In this document: piece by piece, positions 13,700-24,922 of the stretch
How positions within the stretch are numbered: the stretch's first letter is position 1
Layout: each line of letters starts with the position of its first letter
Source of the DNA: Anagrus nilaparvatae
Taxonomy: Eukaryota; Arthropoda; Insecta; Hymenoptera; Mymaridae
Assembly (NCBI GenBank): GCA_022575985.1
Contig: JAKSXM010000288.1
Coordinates: 2,507,501-2,571,500, forward strand
Length of the DNA: 64,000 nt
Direction of reading: 5' to 3'
Notes under the pieces: generated by a model
The model's input: only the letters and a program-made list of their open reading frames with translations
What the model was told of the DNA's origin: nothing
Database searches by the model: none
Translations under genes and position numbers: made by a program

Positions 13700-14600
13700 T
13701 CTCCCTTCATATTATTCAATTTTATTACATTTTATATAGCTGGGTATTTATTAAGCATTTTTAAAATAATATTTTTTATAATAAAAAAATAATAGGTATT
13801 TTTTGACTAAAAATATATTTTAACAAACTATTACACTTACCTTAATATTTTGTAAAAAATTGTATATATATGTATATTTGATACTAAAACTTATACTACA
13901 CTGCTACAAAATATTTATATTAGCTTGGTAGTTGTTTTATTAAAAAGTTACTTGGATTTTTGGCTACCAGGTGAAATTAAGTGGCATTTGCTATTTTGAT
14001 TTTGATTTGACATTTTTTAAATACTGTCACCAAATGAATGGACTATGATACCAAAAATGTACTCGATAAGGCCTCAAGTACGTATTTAAAAACAATATTT
14101 AGGAACTAAAATTTTGGGGGATACCACCCAATTTTAACATCTAGTAATGAATAATTCTAGCAAATTTTTAAAATAAAACTGCCAGGCTAATATATACATA
14201 TAAACTTCAAACTTTATATTTTTCATTATTATTATTATACAGTTGAAAATTTTTTTCTTTTTTTATACGTGTTTTATACTTACCTAAACCTTTTTCTTTT
14301 TATTTTATTTTCTTTATTTAGCCTCAAGATATTTCATACAATATAATAATATAAGACGTTTTTTGAAGTTTAGTAACTAAAAAATTTTATTGCATTTATC
14401 AGCGGATAATTTAATTGCAATTTATTTATTTGAGAATTTTTGTGGCTTCACGTTAAATAAAATTTAATATTTTTTTAAGAAAAAGTATTTTGAAAATTTT
14501 TTATTTTTATTTTTGTTTAAGATTTGTAAAATGTTTAGGTATGGTACTCGTAACAGTACGTGAACGGTTAAGGATTTTCCTCGGGATTTTTGTTTTAAAA
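13700..14600. other. AT-rich non-coding DNA
   Basis: Nothing recognisable beyond A/T runs; probably intron. Confidence 0.4.
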
Positions 14601-14679
14601 TTAAAATAAAAATTAAAATTAAAATATATTTAATAAATATTTAATAAATAAAAAAGTTTTCATGACATATTTTTTGCTG

Positions 14680-14950
14680 GAACGATCGAACTTTAAATGG
14701 GGATTCCATGTATAAGAAAATAATGATCCAGTGCCTGAATGACCTAAAATTTTCAAATCTTTGATTCTCTGTAATTTTAAAGATATTAAGTTAACTTTTT
14801 TAAAAATTATGTAATGATCCTCCAGCTTCAATATTTATATCAGGATATTTATCCATTTTTTAAATTCAAAATTAAAAAATAATATGAAAAAAATCAAATC
14901 TTGAACGATCATTCAGGTACTGGTGATCGTTCATGCACTGGTACGACTAC
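14680..14950. repeat. Small inverted-repeat region with a 10-bp hairpin
   Basis: TGAACGATCA (14902-14911) pairs perfectly with TGATCGTTCA (14924-14933). In addition, GATCCAGTGCCTGAATGAC near 14726 is an imperfect inverse of GATCATTCAGGTACTGG near 14908, so the stretch is a decayed foldback element. No coding function is supported. Confidence 0.45.
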
Positions 14951-16590
14951 CTTAAGTAATTTAAAAATTTTTATAAAACAAAAATTTGATGTTACAAACT
15001 CTTGCGGGGTGTAAGAAATTGTAACCATATGCATTGCTGTTTTAAAATATTACATAATTATTACTGCATACTCGCAATTTTTGGTATTTCTTTATCAGTT
15101 TTACTTTCAACATTTTCAAAAGTTTTTTAAGCTACGTATTATACATTTTTTTTAGAGGACTCGTAATCTGTAACAGAACTAAGTAACATAAGTTTTGTAT
15201 GTTTTCAACAGTTTCCAGAGGAAATCAAGCATAATGTTTTTGGTGATATCGATCGACTTTTGAATATTGCCTTGCACAAAAAGAGCTTAGTCAGTTGATT
15301 GTACAATTCTCATAATTGTTCAAGTTGGTCATTTAGTTTGCTAACTTTTTACTCGTGTTTATCTAGATTAGTTTCTTGACTTTAGGAATATACATGCTTG
15401 ACCTCATTGGCATTTAAAATTAAAACTTTATTGATTCTAATGAATCCAATATTTAGGGAAAAATTTTAAATATTTTTTTATTTTTGTAATAGTAATAAAT
15501 GTAAATTTTTTTTTAGCCAATATTCCAAAAAATGTTAGCGTGTACTATCAGTTAACTATGTAACGATAATCAATAAATTTTTAAAGTCGCTTTTGCATTT
15601 TGGAGTTTGTAGATTAAAGAGTATTTATATACGATTTAATTGAAAAAATAAAATTTTAAACTCGAATGTATAAATAAATTGTATGGCTTAAATACTGGAT
15701 TAAAAAGAAGGATGAAATTCGGTAATAAAAATTGAAACTTTGAATACGAGTTTGAATATTTAAATAACGTAATTCTATCACCTCCACATACTTCAAATAT
15801 TCGTCTTAACTATTTGAAAGCCAAATAACTATAATAGTTTTAAGGTTATTTTAGCAGTAAAATAATTTTTTTTTGTTTTTTTAATAATGACCGGCGCCAA
15901 AAATTAAGAAATTAGACTTAATTACTTGACTCTTTTAAAAAAGAGTAATATAAAGGCAATCACAACTTAATAAATGACAACGGTAAAAAAGACTAAAAAT
16001 AATTTACTTATTCGGATTTTATTAAATATTTTTTTCCTTTTTCAAGATAATTCAACACGTATTTGTTTACATTTGAAAAATTTAGTGATATTATAATTTT
16101 TTCCGAAATATTTATTTATAACTATACTTATAAAAGTGCTTCAATCTTGGCTTCAATTTTAAGGCTGAACAAAATTGCCATTTTAAATCGAAAAAACAGA
16201 TATGAAAATTGTCCATTTTTTGTTACAAAAAAATTAAAATTTTATTTATCAAAACATTTCGACATTTTACAAATCTCTCCAAATCAGTAATAAAATTCGA
16301 GATAAAATTATTTTTTCATTATTTTACATAAGCTATTTGTTATCAGTGTTATCATTATAAAAACACAAGTATAAACTACAAGTTAATTATCCACATTACC
16401 TAATAATTGGTTCAGTAGAAACCTAAGTAAGAAACTAAATTGTCAATTACGTATAGTAACTAAAGTGGTTCAAAATTAATCGCTGATAAATTTTATTACA
16501 TTTATACATATTTAGGGCAAAAAAATACTATTTTCTAACCTGTACGGGACGTCTTTTTTGCTGCCCTTTATATCTAAAATATTTTACTTA
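14951..16590. other. AT-rich non-coding DNA
   Basis: No gene recognised. A 75-codon open frame at 16063-16290 (+) has random AT-rich composition. Confidence 0.4.
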
Positions 16591-16594
16591 ACTA

Positions 16595-16697
16595 GTTATA
16601 AAAAAGTTTATTGTATCGAATGCGATTACTCGCCCTCGGGGCTACGTCTTTCGGGCACGTAATCCTCCGCATTCAGCATAAATAGACTTTTTTACAA
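16595..16697. repeat. Imperfect palindrome with GC-rich centre
   Basis: AAAAAAGTTTATTGTATCG and GAATGCG on the left mirror CGCATTC and ATAAATAGACTTTTTT on the right, giving a hairpin of about 100 bp. The centre (CCCTCGGGGCTACGTC) is strikingly GC-rich for this genome. It may be a small MITE or a structured RNA element; the sequence alone does not decide. Confidence 0.5.
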
Positions 16698-16699
16698 CA

Positions 16700-17629
16700 C
16701 TTGAGTAATATTATATTAAGGACTTAACAATTGAACGTGGTAACTAAGGTAAAATAAATTGAAAATATAATCTCGATATAATCTTTAAAAATTTATTTGT
16801 CATATTCAATTTGTTTCATCTCTCTGGGTCATCATTATTATACTTTTTATAAGCTCTAAATATGAATTTCCACAAGAGCAATGTTAAACTGCCTATTTTT
16901 AATTTGCAATAAAAAGAATCTTAATGTGGTAATAAAGATAAAACTAAGTTTATTTCAACTTTTGATATTTTTAACTTTAATAATTTTCCAGTTTTATTTA
17001 GTTCTGTCGTCATTTTGATTTACCCTGCTAAGTCCTTAATTAATTAATAGACAAAATTATAACCTCTTATTTAATAAAATTTATTTTAAAAAGCATATTT
17101 TTTCTTGGGGTTATTTCTAAAGTCATGTATTAATTTATTAAATTCAGAAACAATAAACTTACCTTTTAAATAATTAAAAAAATAAATAATTTTTTAAATA
17201 TAGATACGAATCAATTTACTAATTAAAAATAAAGTAAAAAAAAGTTAAGATTATTTAAATAGGTCAAAATGAAAAAAATTCATAAAAAAGAAAAAAATCA
17301 AGACGGAAGAAAGTAAAAGCCAGTATATAGAAGATGGTTGAATTTTGTTATAAAAGTATGCAGTAACGATTCGAACAATGTAAACAATGTTTTACTGCAA
17401 AGAAATTAGTGGTTAAATAATAATACAATAAGAAAAGAATATATTATATGAGTAAACTTTGCCAAAAAATTTTTTTTACAAACTTTTTATAGTAAATTTT
17501 TTTAGAAATTCTTTTAAATTTTTTAAATAATTACATGTTAAAATAAAAAAAAAAGTTATTCATTTTTTTATCTCTACCTTTTTTTTTAAATTAAAGTAAG
17601 AAAAAAATAGATTCTTTTAAAATTCTTAC
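16700..17629. other. aPKC intron, left of the PB1 exon
   Basis: AT-rich sequence directly following the GTAAGA donor of the minus-strand PB1 exon. No further exon is recognised. Confidence 0.5.
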
Positions 17630-17859
17630 CATGTATCGTAATTTCAGTATCCTTTTCAAGTTCATAAAGTCTGAGGGCTTCATCGAGTTCTTTTTGAGTT
17701 GCTATACGACAAGGATCGCCTTCGTCATCAACCCATTTCATTGTGAATTGATCAGGACCTGAACCAGGACCTGGTGCACTAAATCCACAAATATTTCTCA
17801 TTTCTTCGCGTAAAGTATCAACTAAAATACCAGCTGTTATGTATGTAATTTGGACTTCC
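17630..17859 (-). CDS. aPKC: Atypical protein kinase C, PB1-domain exon
   Basis: Internal exon of atypical PKC, the serine/threonine kinase that works with Par-6 and Par-3/Bazooka in cell polarity. It begins after a TTTTTTCAG acceptor and ends at a GTAAGA donor. The 230 bp completes a split Gly codon from the upstream exon and reads GEVQITYI..., then MRNICGFSAPGPG, FTMKWVDDEGDPC and ELDEALRLYE. This is the PB1 fold that binds Par-6. The MKWVDDEGDP acidic OPCA-type motif and the ELDEALRLYE helix are typical of insect and vertebrate aPKC. The ATG inside the exon is not a start. The C1 and kinase exons are not in the window and should lie beyond the left edge. Confidence 0.88.
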
Positions 17860-18200
17860 CTGAAAAAATTTAAAAGAAAAAAAAACGAAATTTAATTAAA
17901 TTTTACCTAAACTTTTAAATTAGTAAAAAAAATCGAGAAAAAAAATTTTTTCCGGGTTAATAATTAGCGTTAGCTAAATTATTTTTTTTTTTATTAATCA
18001 GTATATTTCAACGGTTTGAGAACTTAGCCCATATAACCAATGGTATGCACCCTTATTATTTTTTTATTACAACTTTTACGACTTCATAATTGTATTGTGC
18101 TTTGTCAGTGTTAATGTTTGTGTAATGTCTGGGTGTTAGTTTTATGTGTGTAAGCGTTGTAACCTATGGTCCAGGAGGTACGCGACTTCTCCTAAATCCC
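17860..18200. other. aPKC intron sequence
   Basis: AT-rich sequence after the PB1 exon acceptor (in plus-strand order), leading into a GC-richer repeat from about 18150. No gene is seen. Confidence 0.45.
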
Positions 18201-18800
18201 ACGCCGGCTTATTCGCTTGGGACACGGAGGTAGAAGGGAGAATTGAAAAATACGGTGCTGCTCGCGGTGGAGAAATATACCGATAGGGGGGGGGGGGTGG
18301 CGTTTTACACACTTTAGCATGGGATTTTTTGGTAAATCTAAAAAATAAAAAAGAAAAAACTATAAAAAGATAAAAATAATGTTGTAGGGTAATAATTAAT
18401 CTTATTATTTACAATAATTAAAACAATTTACAGACAAATTTTTATTTGTAAAAAAAATATAAGCAATATAAATGAGGAATCCCATTGAAAGTAATGAAAA
18501 ATATTGTGTAAAGCGGGTTGCATATACGTTACTTATAACCTTCTTAACATGAAAAAACTCGGTAAAAACTTTATTTTTGAAAAAAGATTTTAAAAGTTTA
18601 CCAAGTACTTATAAAAATTAGTTTCTAAAAACAATTTTGCATATTAAGAAAAAAAAAATTTGCAAAAATCGACCCGAAATTACTTTAAAAAACTGAAATA
18701 CAAAATTTTCATGTACATTTCATATGAACAGCGGCCCCCCTAAGATTAAAAATACCATGTGATAACGTAAGCCCCGCCTAGTGTCCCAAGCGAATAGTGC
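18170..18800. repeat. Repeat with inverted 15-bp motifs
   Basis: ATTCGCTTGGGACAC at 18211-18225 is exactly inverted at 18781-18795. Both lie in GC-richer patches that stand out from the surroundings, and a run of nine or more G occurs near 18290. The 555 bp between them is AT-rich. It is probably a decayed mobile element whose ends are not resolved. Confidence 0.45.
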
Positions 18801-18936
18801 CCTGAAAGCACTTCGGACTGCGTTATCTACATAATGCCGGGTTTTACGCCTTAATTTAACATTATGCGGATGCCTCAATCCTGGAACCCACGGTAGAACA
18901 ACATTAAGAATTTTTTGTAAAGAAAAAAACTTAATG

Positions 18937-19015
18937 CTGATATAGCCGGGAATCGAACCGCGAACCTTCAGGTCCGTAATCCAACGCCCTAACCACAGAG
19001 CTACCGAGGCTCTCG
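18937..19015 (-). repeat. tRNA-like SINE head or tRNA pseudogene
   Basis: The minus strand carries an A-box-like TAGCTCTGTGGTTAGGGCG and a perfect B-box GGTTCGATTCC at tRNA spacing, followed by a T7 run near 18925 that could end Pol III transcription. The acceptor stem and T stem pair poorly, and the anticodon arm (possibly ACG, Arg-like) is weak. A functional tRNA is therefore unlikely; a tRNA-derived SINE or a pseudogene fits better. Confidence 0.6.
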
Positions 19016-19559
19016 CTAAATTATTGGAAATTAACGTGACCGATGCGACATCTAGAAACTCAACTTCAAAGTTGACTTTCTAGATGTCGCTTTTCTCCTC
19101 ACGTTACTTCCTATGTTTTTTTTGCTTTTTTAATGCATTACAATAAAAAATTTACACTTCTCGCAAGCAGAATTTTTTTTCTTAGTTTAAACGATTGCAA
19201 ATAACTTGAAACGTAAAGAAAATAGGAAAAAATTTTTTTCTTTGTTTTTAAGAATTTTTTTTTGTCCTGCTACGTTTGATACCGGTACGCGTATATTTTA
19301 AATGAGGGAGAAATTTTTTTTTACATGGAACATGTTTATTAGGAGGGGTAACCGCAAAAGTCCATTTGGCAGGGGGCAAAAGTGAAAAGTGACGTTTTTA
19401 AAAGTGGGGTTAAATGGACTTAGTAGTAGTTTTTTTTATTTTTTTTGTTTTGCATGCGAGCAAAATTACAAGATTTAAAATAAGCAAGTTTACAAGATTT
19501 AAAATCTGCCGAAATCTGCAGAACTGTACAATCCTACACATGCCTAGGTGAGAATGCGT

Positions 19560-19866
19560 TACGCATAAATGGGCCTGGCGCCCAGGTTTCGACGAACTAT
19601 ATGCCATCATCGAGGCCATCATATTCTCCGATTTAACTTGGCAACTCAGTCCGAAGCCGTCTATCGCATTACTTTGAGTTGCCTTGAGGCCATTTATCTT
19701 CATTGGTTGAAGATCCTTTCACTCTTTCTTCCTTGTAAAATACGTTACTGTTCTCCATCCTAAAAGTTGCCTTATATAGATATTGAAGTTATATATAAAT
19801 TAACATAATCTGCTGATATTTCCATCAAGTCGTCAAAGCGATAAATAAATAAATAAATAAATAGTT
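19560..19866 (+). mobile_element. Possible LINE 3' end with (AAAT)n tail
   Basis: A short plus-strand frame reads FDELYAIIEAII, which resembles the start of a LINE RNase H domain. It is followed by about 150 bp of non-coding sequence and a tail GCGATAAATAAATAAATAAA ending at 19865. A simple-repeat tail of this kind is typical of non-LTR elements. The RNase H match is short and could be chance. Confidence 0.35.
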
Positions 19867-19964
19867 AAATATCCTTGTGCACCCTCCAGTATTCCCCCTT
19901 TGATGCCGTGTGCAAGAACCTCAACCTAGTTAGGGTATCGTATTAGGGTATCGGTTTCTTGACT

Positions 19965-20600
19965 GAAAGGGGTGCATTTATAGCAGAAACTCCTTTCAGG
20001 GGTTGTTTTTGCTAATTTAAGGATGAAATATTAATTAATCACAAAAAATTCCCCTGAATTTCTTGATTAGCGACCCAAAAACCCGCATAGATTTAATTTG
20101 GGTGCTCAAAGTGCAAAAATAGCAAAAAAACCCATTGAAGGGGTTCTTTCTGTTAATTTAACGATGAAATATTCATAAAAATATTAACTATTCATAAAAA
20201 ATTCCCCCAAATTCTTGATTAGCAACCCAAAAAACACTAATGGACCTAATCTGATCTCACAAAGTGCGAAAATCACAATAAAAACCCCTTTTAGGGGTAA
20301 TTTTTGCTAATTTAAGGGTGAAATATTAATTACTCATTTAAAATTACCTCAAATTCTTGAACAGCGACCCAAAAAACCCTCTTATACGAATTCTCGGCTA
20401 AATCTAGAAACTCAGTTTGCTAATACATAAAAAAAACCTCTTTTTGGGGGTAGTTTTTGCAAATTTAAGGGTATTACGAAAATATCTCCCTGAAAAGACC
20501 CCAATTTTCGTGATCAACGACCCAAAAAACAAATCATTAGAGCAAATCTCATGTTCGCCAGTGAAAATACACCCTAAACCGCGATTTAACTGGAGTGTGC
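19965..20600. mobile_element. Family E copy (E4), 5' truncated
   Basis: It has four or so diverged modules with the family hallmarks: GCGACCCAAAAA, CCCCTTTTAGGGG-type short palindromes, and TTAAGGGTGAAATATTAATTA. It ends with GAGCAAATCTCATGT and a GCGATTTAACTGG terminal-repeat remnant near 20580-20596, matching the right ends of the full copies. The opposite terminal repeat is missing. A 127-codon plus frame at 20417-20800 is an accident of the repeat. Confidence 0.65.
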
Positions 20601-20789
20601 TGTCCGCACACAACTACAAGCAGAGTGCTTTTGCATACAACTATATGAAAAAACAAAACCAATATTTTGTCCCTTGTTTAAAAAATGGTCAATGTTCTCT
20701 TTGGATACAAGGCGCAACTTTTTTTTTCCATCTGCTGTTTGACCGGTTTTCCCAGAGTGCCTGTCACTTTTTGGTTACTCTAACATCGT

Positions 20790-21475
20790 ATCCTTCATAA
20801 CGTCCGCTTTGATCTGGTCAGCGTTGGCCTCGTTCTTCGTGTCATATATGAGAATGCGTTCTTTGGCTAGGAGCTTAATTGGGATAATTCCGCAGGCAAC
20901 CTTTAAGGCACTTTGCCTTTAGACTTTTATTATAATTTTCGCATAAATACTCTAGTCCAGCGGCTCCACCCAATTTTCCGCTCCACAGAATAGTACGGTG
21001 TGGGTTATGGGCATTAGTCATTTCCACTTGCTAGCTTTAGGGCCGTTCAGATTCGCCATTAGACTGCTCAGGGCTAATGTCGTGGTACCTGCCTTCTTGA
21101 CTCTTTGAGAAATATACTCCCAGTAGTTGAGCTTCATATCCCAAGTAATACCCAGATATTTTACGAGTCTCTTCGGTTGGATGATGGTATCCTCATCGCT
21201 TCGTATTGGAATAATAGTACTTATTTGTTTCCTCTTGAACATCACGATTTCTGTCTTAGCAGCTGCTAGACTTAATCTGTGCTCTCCCATCCATAAGCTT
21301 GTTTCTAACACGCAGACGCTCAAGCTGGTTTGTGCCTTTTGCATGTATCTTGCGACAATCACGAGGGCAATATCGTCCGCATAACCTATGATTAAACAGC
21401 CATCTGCTAGCTCCAGTCTTAGGATACAATCTTAGGAGATTTTCCACCAGATGTCACTTTTCTTCTTCTTTTTCC
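20790..21475 (-). mobile_element. Non-LTR retrotransposon reverse transcriptase, broken
   Basis: On the minus strand a frame reads LELADGCLIIGYADDIALVI, including the YADD catalytic box of reverse transcriptases (21372-21386). It continues through LSLAAAKTEIVMF and RLVKYLGITWD (thumb region), then, after stops and frameshifts, SALKVACGI, IKLLAKERILIYD and QIKADV. The order and motifs match the C-terminal part of R1/I-type LINE polymerases. Several in-frame stops (for example after KASKWK) show it is dead. The endonuclease and N-terminal RT are missing. Confidence 0.75.
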
Positions 21476-21640
21476 TTGAAGGGTACCATACAACAGGACT
21501 TAGTATTAGTAAGTTATAATTTCGGTTCTAGGACTTATAATAATTAGGGAGTATATTATGTTAAAACCAGGATACTAAAACTGTTATAAGTGAACATGTT
21601 CCATGCTCCTTGGATTGGACCAATTATAAGTTTCATTTTC

Positions 21641-22198
21641 TTCATGTTTTAAATCATTTGCAATCGTTTAAGCATGAAAAAAAAATTCCGTTACCTATAA
21701 GCGAAATTCCACTAATGGCTAATGGATAAATCCCCTTGCGTCAAGCGGAAAAATTCCTTTAACAGTTCTACTTGCCGCAAACAGATTTTTTTTCAGTGTA
21801 ATATTAATAATACCATTTTTTTGAATAAAAAAAATAAATTTATGAATAAATTAAAAATTTATCAAAATAAAATTGGGCGATTTTTCAAAGAATAAAAAAA
21901 AATATACGCCCTAATAATTTTTGGTACATTTTTGTGACTTAAAAAAAAAAAAAAAATAATAAAAAATAAAAAAAATTGGTTCGAATGAAATATGGGTTAG
22001 AAGAAACCGAAGAAGAAACTACTCGGCAGAAAATTCAATATAGGAAAAGTAAACACAATTATCGCTATAAGCCGTCTTCTCGGGTGTCTTCTAAATATGT
22101 ATTGTTTTTTATTTTTATTTTTATTTTTTTTTTATACAATTAGACTTACGTACACAATAAAAAGTCGGTAAAGAGTTTTTCGTTATTTTATTATTGGG
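21641..22198. other. Repeat-rich non-coding DNA
   Basis: From about 21650 to 21802 there is sequence like other MITE interiors in the window (CATTTGCAATCGTTTAAG, CGGAAAAATTCC, TTTTTCAGTGTA), with only one recognisable end. The remainder to 22198 is AT-rich with no gene. Confidence 0.45.
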
Positions 22199-23161
22199 TT
22201 AACCCATTAGCGCCCAATCATGACATTCATGCCATTTGAATATTTTTTCATGAAAAAATCAATATTTTGGACTAAAAATGTCACCTAGTAGGTAATTAGG
22301 GCTCCTCTTTTCATTTCTGAAGTCCATTTTTACGTACAACCCCTAGAAAATGTGCTATCATCCCCTAAATATGGGGTAAATTTTGAACATTTTTTAGTCG
22401 TTATATAAACTGATACTATGCACACAAAAAAGATCTCTAGGTATTAAAAACACTAAATGGGACTATTAGAAATACAAAAAAAAATTTTTTTAACCGATTT
22501 AGCATATTTAACCCCTTCAATGGGGTAGGGGGTGTATTTTTAGCACAATATAAAAAACGAATATTTTGGGGTAAAATTATCATCTAGTAGGTATTTTTGC
22601 CCACTATTTTCATTTCTGAGGTCTGTTTTTGCGTACCACCCCTAAAAAATAAGATATCATTCCCTAAAAATAATTTTAAATTTACCCCATGTTTAGGGGA
22701 TGATATCTTATTTTTTAGGGGTGGTACGCAAAAACAGACCTCAGAAATAAAAATAGTGGGCAAAAATACCTACTAGATGATAATTTTACCCCAAAATATT
22801 CGTTTTTTATATTGTACTAAAAATACACCCCCTACCCCATTGAAGGGGTTAAATATGCTAAATCGGTAAAAAAAAATTTTTTTTGTATTTCTAATAGTCC
22901 CATTTAGTGTTTTTAATACCTAGAGATCTTTTTTTTGTGCATAGTATCAGTTTATATAACGACTAAAAAATGTTCAAAATTTACCCCATATTTAGGGGAT
23001 GATAGCACATTTTCTAGGGGTTGTACGTAAAAATGGACTTCAGAAATGAAAAGAGGAGCCCTAATTACCTACTAGGTGACATTTTTAGCCCAAAATATTG
23101 ATTTTTTCATGAAAAAATATTCAAATGGCATGAATGTCATGATTGGGCATTAATGGGTTAA
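22199..23161. mobile_element. piggyBac-like foldback MITE with TTAA duplications
   Basis: The element body is 22203-23157 (955 bp). It begins CCCATTAGCGCCCAATC, ends with the inverse GATTGGGCATTAATGGG, and is flanked directly on both sides by TTAA (22199-22202 and 23158-23161). A TTAA duplication and CCC...GGG ends are hallmarks of the piggyBac superfamily. The whole body is an almost perfect inverted repeat with arms of about 460 bp and a loop of about 30 bp near 22665-22695. No transposase frame is present, so it is non-autonomous. Confidence 0.85.
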
Positions 23162-23702
23162 CAAAAACTATTTTATTTAAAAAGACAAAAAATAAAATAA
23201 AACCTGAAATAGTTATTTTCAAAACAAGTGTCGAAATATCAACTTTACAAATGAGGAAAGAAGATAGTGGAGGAATGCGCGTCAGCGCTCACCTACTGCC
23301 TCCAGCTTGCCTTGCTTCCATTTCTTTTCTCGTTTGCAAAGTCCAGGCAAAGTCGGTCTCTTTTGACACGTATTTTGAACAAAATTTTTTTTTACATTCA
23401 ATTATTATTTTCAGTGGTTAATCCGAATGTAATAAGTTATAAAATTTTATACAAAGACTGTAAAAATTGGGTATAACTTGGTATAACTCGAAAATGAATT
23501 AAAGCTTCCATAAGAGCATTCATACACTTTTTATTATATAAACTTTCAGTCCAATTCCCAGGCAAGATCATTTCTCGAATCATTTTTAGGTGAAAACTTG
23601 ACTGTGGTGTAGAATAAATTAATTAATTCGAGATCTTATTTAATTTTTATCTTAAAAATTTTTTCCAAAAAAATGAAGCTTAAAAAATTAAAAACTGCTT
23701 AC
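23162..23702. other. aPKC intron sequence
   Basis: This lies between the piggyBac-like palindrome and the aPKC start exon. Overlapping plus-strand open frames at 23143-23476 include part of the MITE end and show no known motif. Treated as intron. Confidence 0.45.
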
Positions 23703-23787
23703 CCATTGTAAACAATCTTCACGCGAATGTCATCGCTTTCAGTCGTCGGCGTGGGCATTTTGGCACGCTGAGACCTCGCTCCTTTAC
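23703..23787 (-). CDS. aPKC: Atypical protein kinase C, exon with usual start codon
   Basis: The exon follows a TTACTTTCAG acceptor and ends at a GTAAGC donor. The ATG at 23758 opens MPTPTTESDDIRVKIVYNG, the N-terminus and first PB1 beta strand of aPKC, and the phase (two bases of a Gly codon) joins exactly to the PB1 exon at 17859. The intron between them is 5.8 kb. The frame stays open upstream of the ATG to the acceptor (KGARSQRAK), so an N-terminally extended isoform is possible through an upstream exon such as 31554-31650. The role is polarity signalling with Par-6/Cdc42. Confidence 0.8.
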
Positions 23788-23988
23788 CTGAAAGTAAATA
23801 AATATAATTTTTAATACCAATACACTCCATATTATTTATCTGGTCAAGATTTAATGAAATTAAAATCGTGTTTTAGCTTATTTATAATAAAGCGTTTACC
23901 GAGCCTAAAATAAGCCTGTTTGAATAATTAGAATACTATTTATATCAAAAATTGTTTATTTTCTATTTTCTCGAGATTTTCTCAGTAA

Positions 23989-24922
23989 TACACACAAAAA
24001 AATCCTGTATTCCTTGAGCCCGAGCCCCTGTGATGTATACTACCAATATTATCGTGCAGCTCCTCAATTATTTCCGGGCTGCTGACGCCCAGAAAAATTC
24101 AGAAAATAATATCGAGTTAATTCGTGTAAAATGACGGTAATGTTATAGAGTCAAATTATATTGATTTTTATAGTGCGCGCTATTAATTAATATTTTTATA
24201 TTACACTGCATTTAAAATTGACAAAAAATTGATAAAAAGTCTTATTTAATTTAATTTAAATTACAAAACGAGCGCGTATAACCTAAAAAAGAAATATAAT
24301 ACATGTATAATATTATATATATGTATGCAATTTATTAAAAAGGTAAATTGTATATGTAAAATATAAATACATTTTTGAAACGGGTATAGCAATTGAGATA
24401 AATTACCATCCTGTAAATTATTATTTAAGACACATAAAATTTTCATTAAAAAAATCTGTATTTATCAATTTTAATAAGCATGCTTTAATATAGTAGTATA
24501 TTCACTTCAGATTCGGAGTTTGTAAATACTATTTTTTTACTCGCGAATATAGGTTCAAAAATCTATTCTATTGCATTGAATCTTTTATTAATCTAAACAA
24601 TATATCTCATTATCACGATGGAACTCATTATTTACTCCATTATCTATAATTGCAAATAAAAAAAATAGTACATAATATACACCAACAAATAAATATTATT
24701 ACAACGTGCGTGCCGGGCGCACGGTACGTATACTATCGTGCTCTCGTATGATCATGCGCATTACTTTTTTAATATTCCGGGCTCAGGCAGCCCGGAAACC
24801 GTGCATTTTTCTACGGCACGAAGGTTCACGAGGTCTGAAATCACATGCAACAAAAGCATTGTAATCTGTGGAGCAGTAACCCAGCTTCGGGCTGACGCCG
24901 CACGGGATTTTTTTGTGTGTAT
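23989..24922. mobile_element. TIR element, 0.93 kb, in aPKC 5' intron
   Basis: The ends are exact inverted repeats: ATACACACAAAAAAATCC at the left and GGATTTTTTTGTGTGTAT at the right. Inside, patches with CCGGGCT and CAGCCCG motifs near 24025-24095 and 24775-24905 are also partly inverted and are much more GC-rich than the surroundings. No transposase is present, and no clear target duplication could be fixed. Open frames inside are chance. Confidence 0.6.

Larger units (their letters stand above)
19322..21640 (+). mobile_element. Family F copy (F2) with nested fragments
   Basis: The left end reads ACATGGAACATGTTTATT, followed by the family's G-rich block and AAATGGACTTAG. The right end (about 21585-21640) reads GTGAACATGTTCCATGCTC then CTTGGATTGGACC. 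Between them lie a LINE 3' end, a truncated family E copy and a broken reverse transcriptase. The simplest reading is an F element that received later insertions, though two separate F ends flanking other repeats is also possible. Confidence 0.5.

Noticed and set aside
18937..19015. Functional tRNA gene
   Set aside because: The acceptor and T stems do not pair well, although the A and B boxes are good.
20417..20800. 127-codon open frame (+)
   Set aside because: It runs across family E modules into the antisense of a LINE fragment; there is no protein resemblance.
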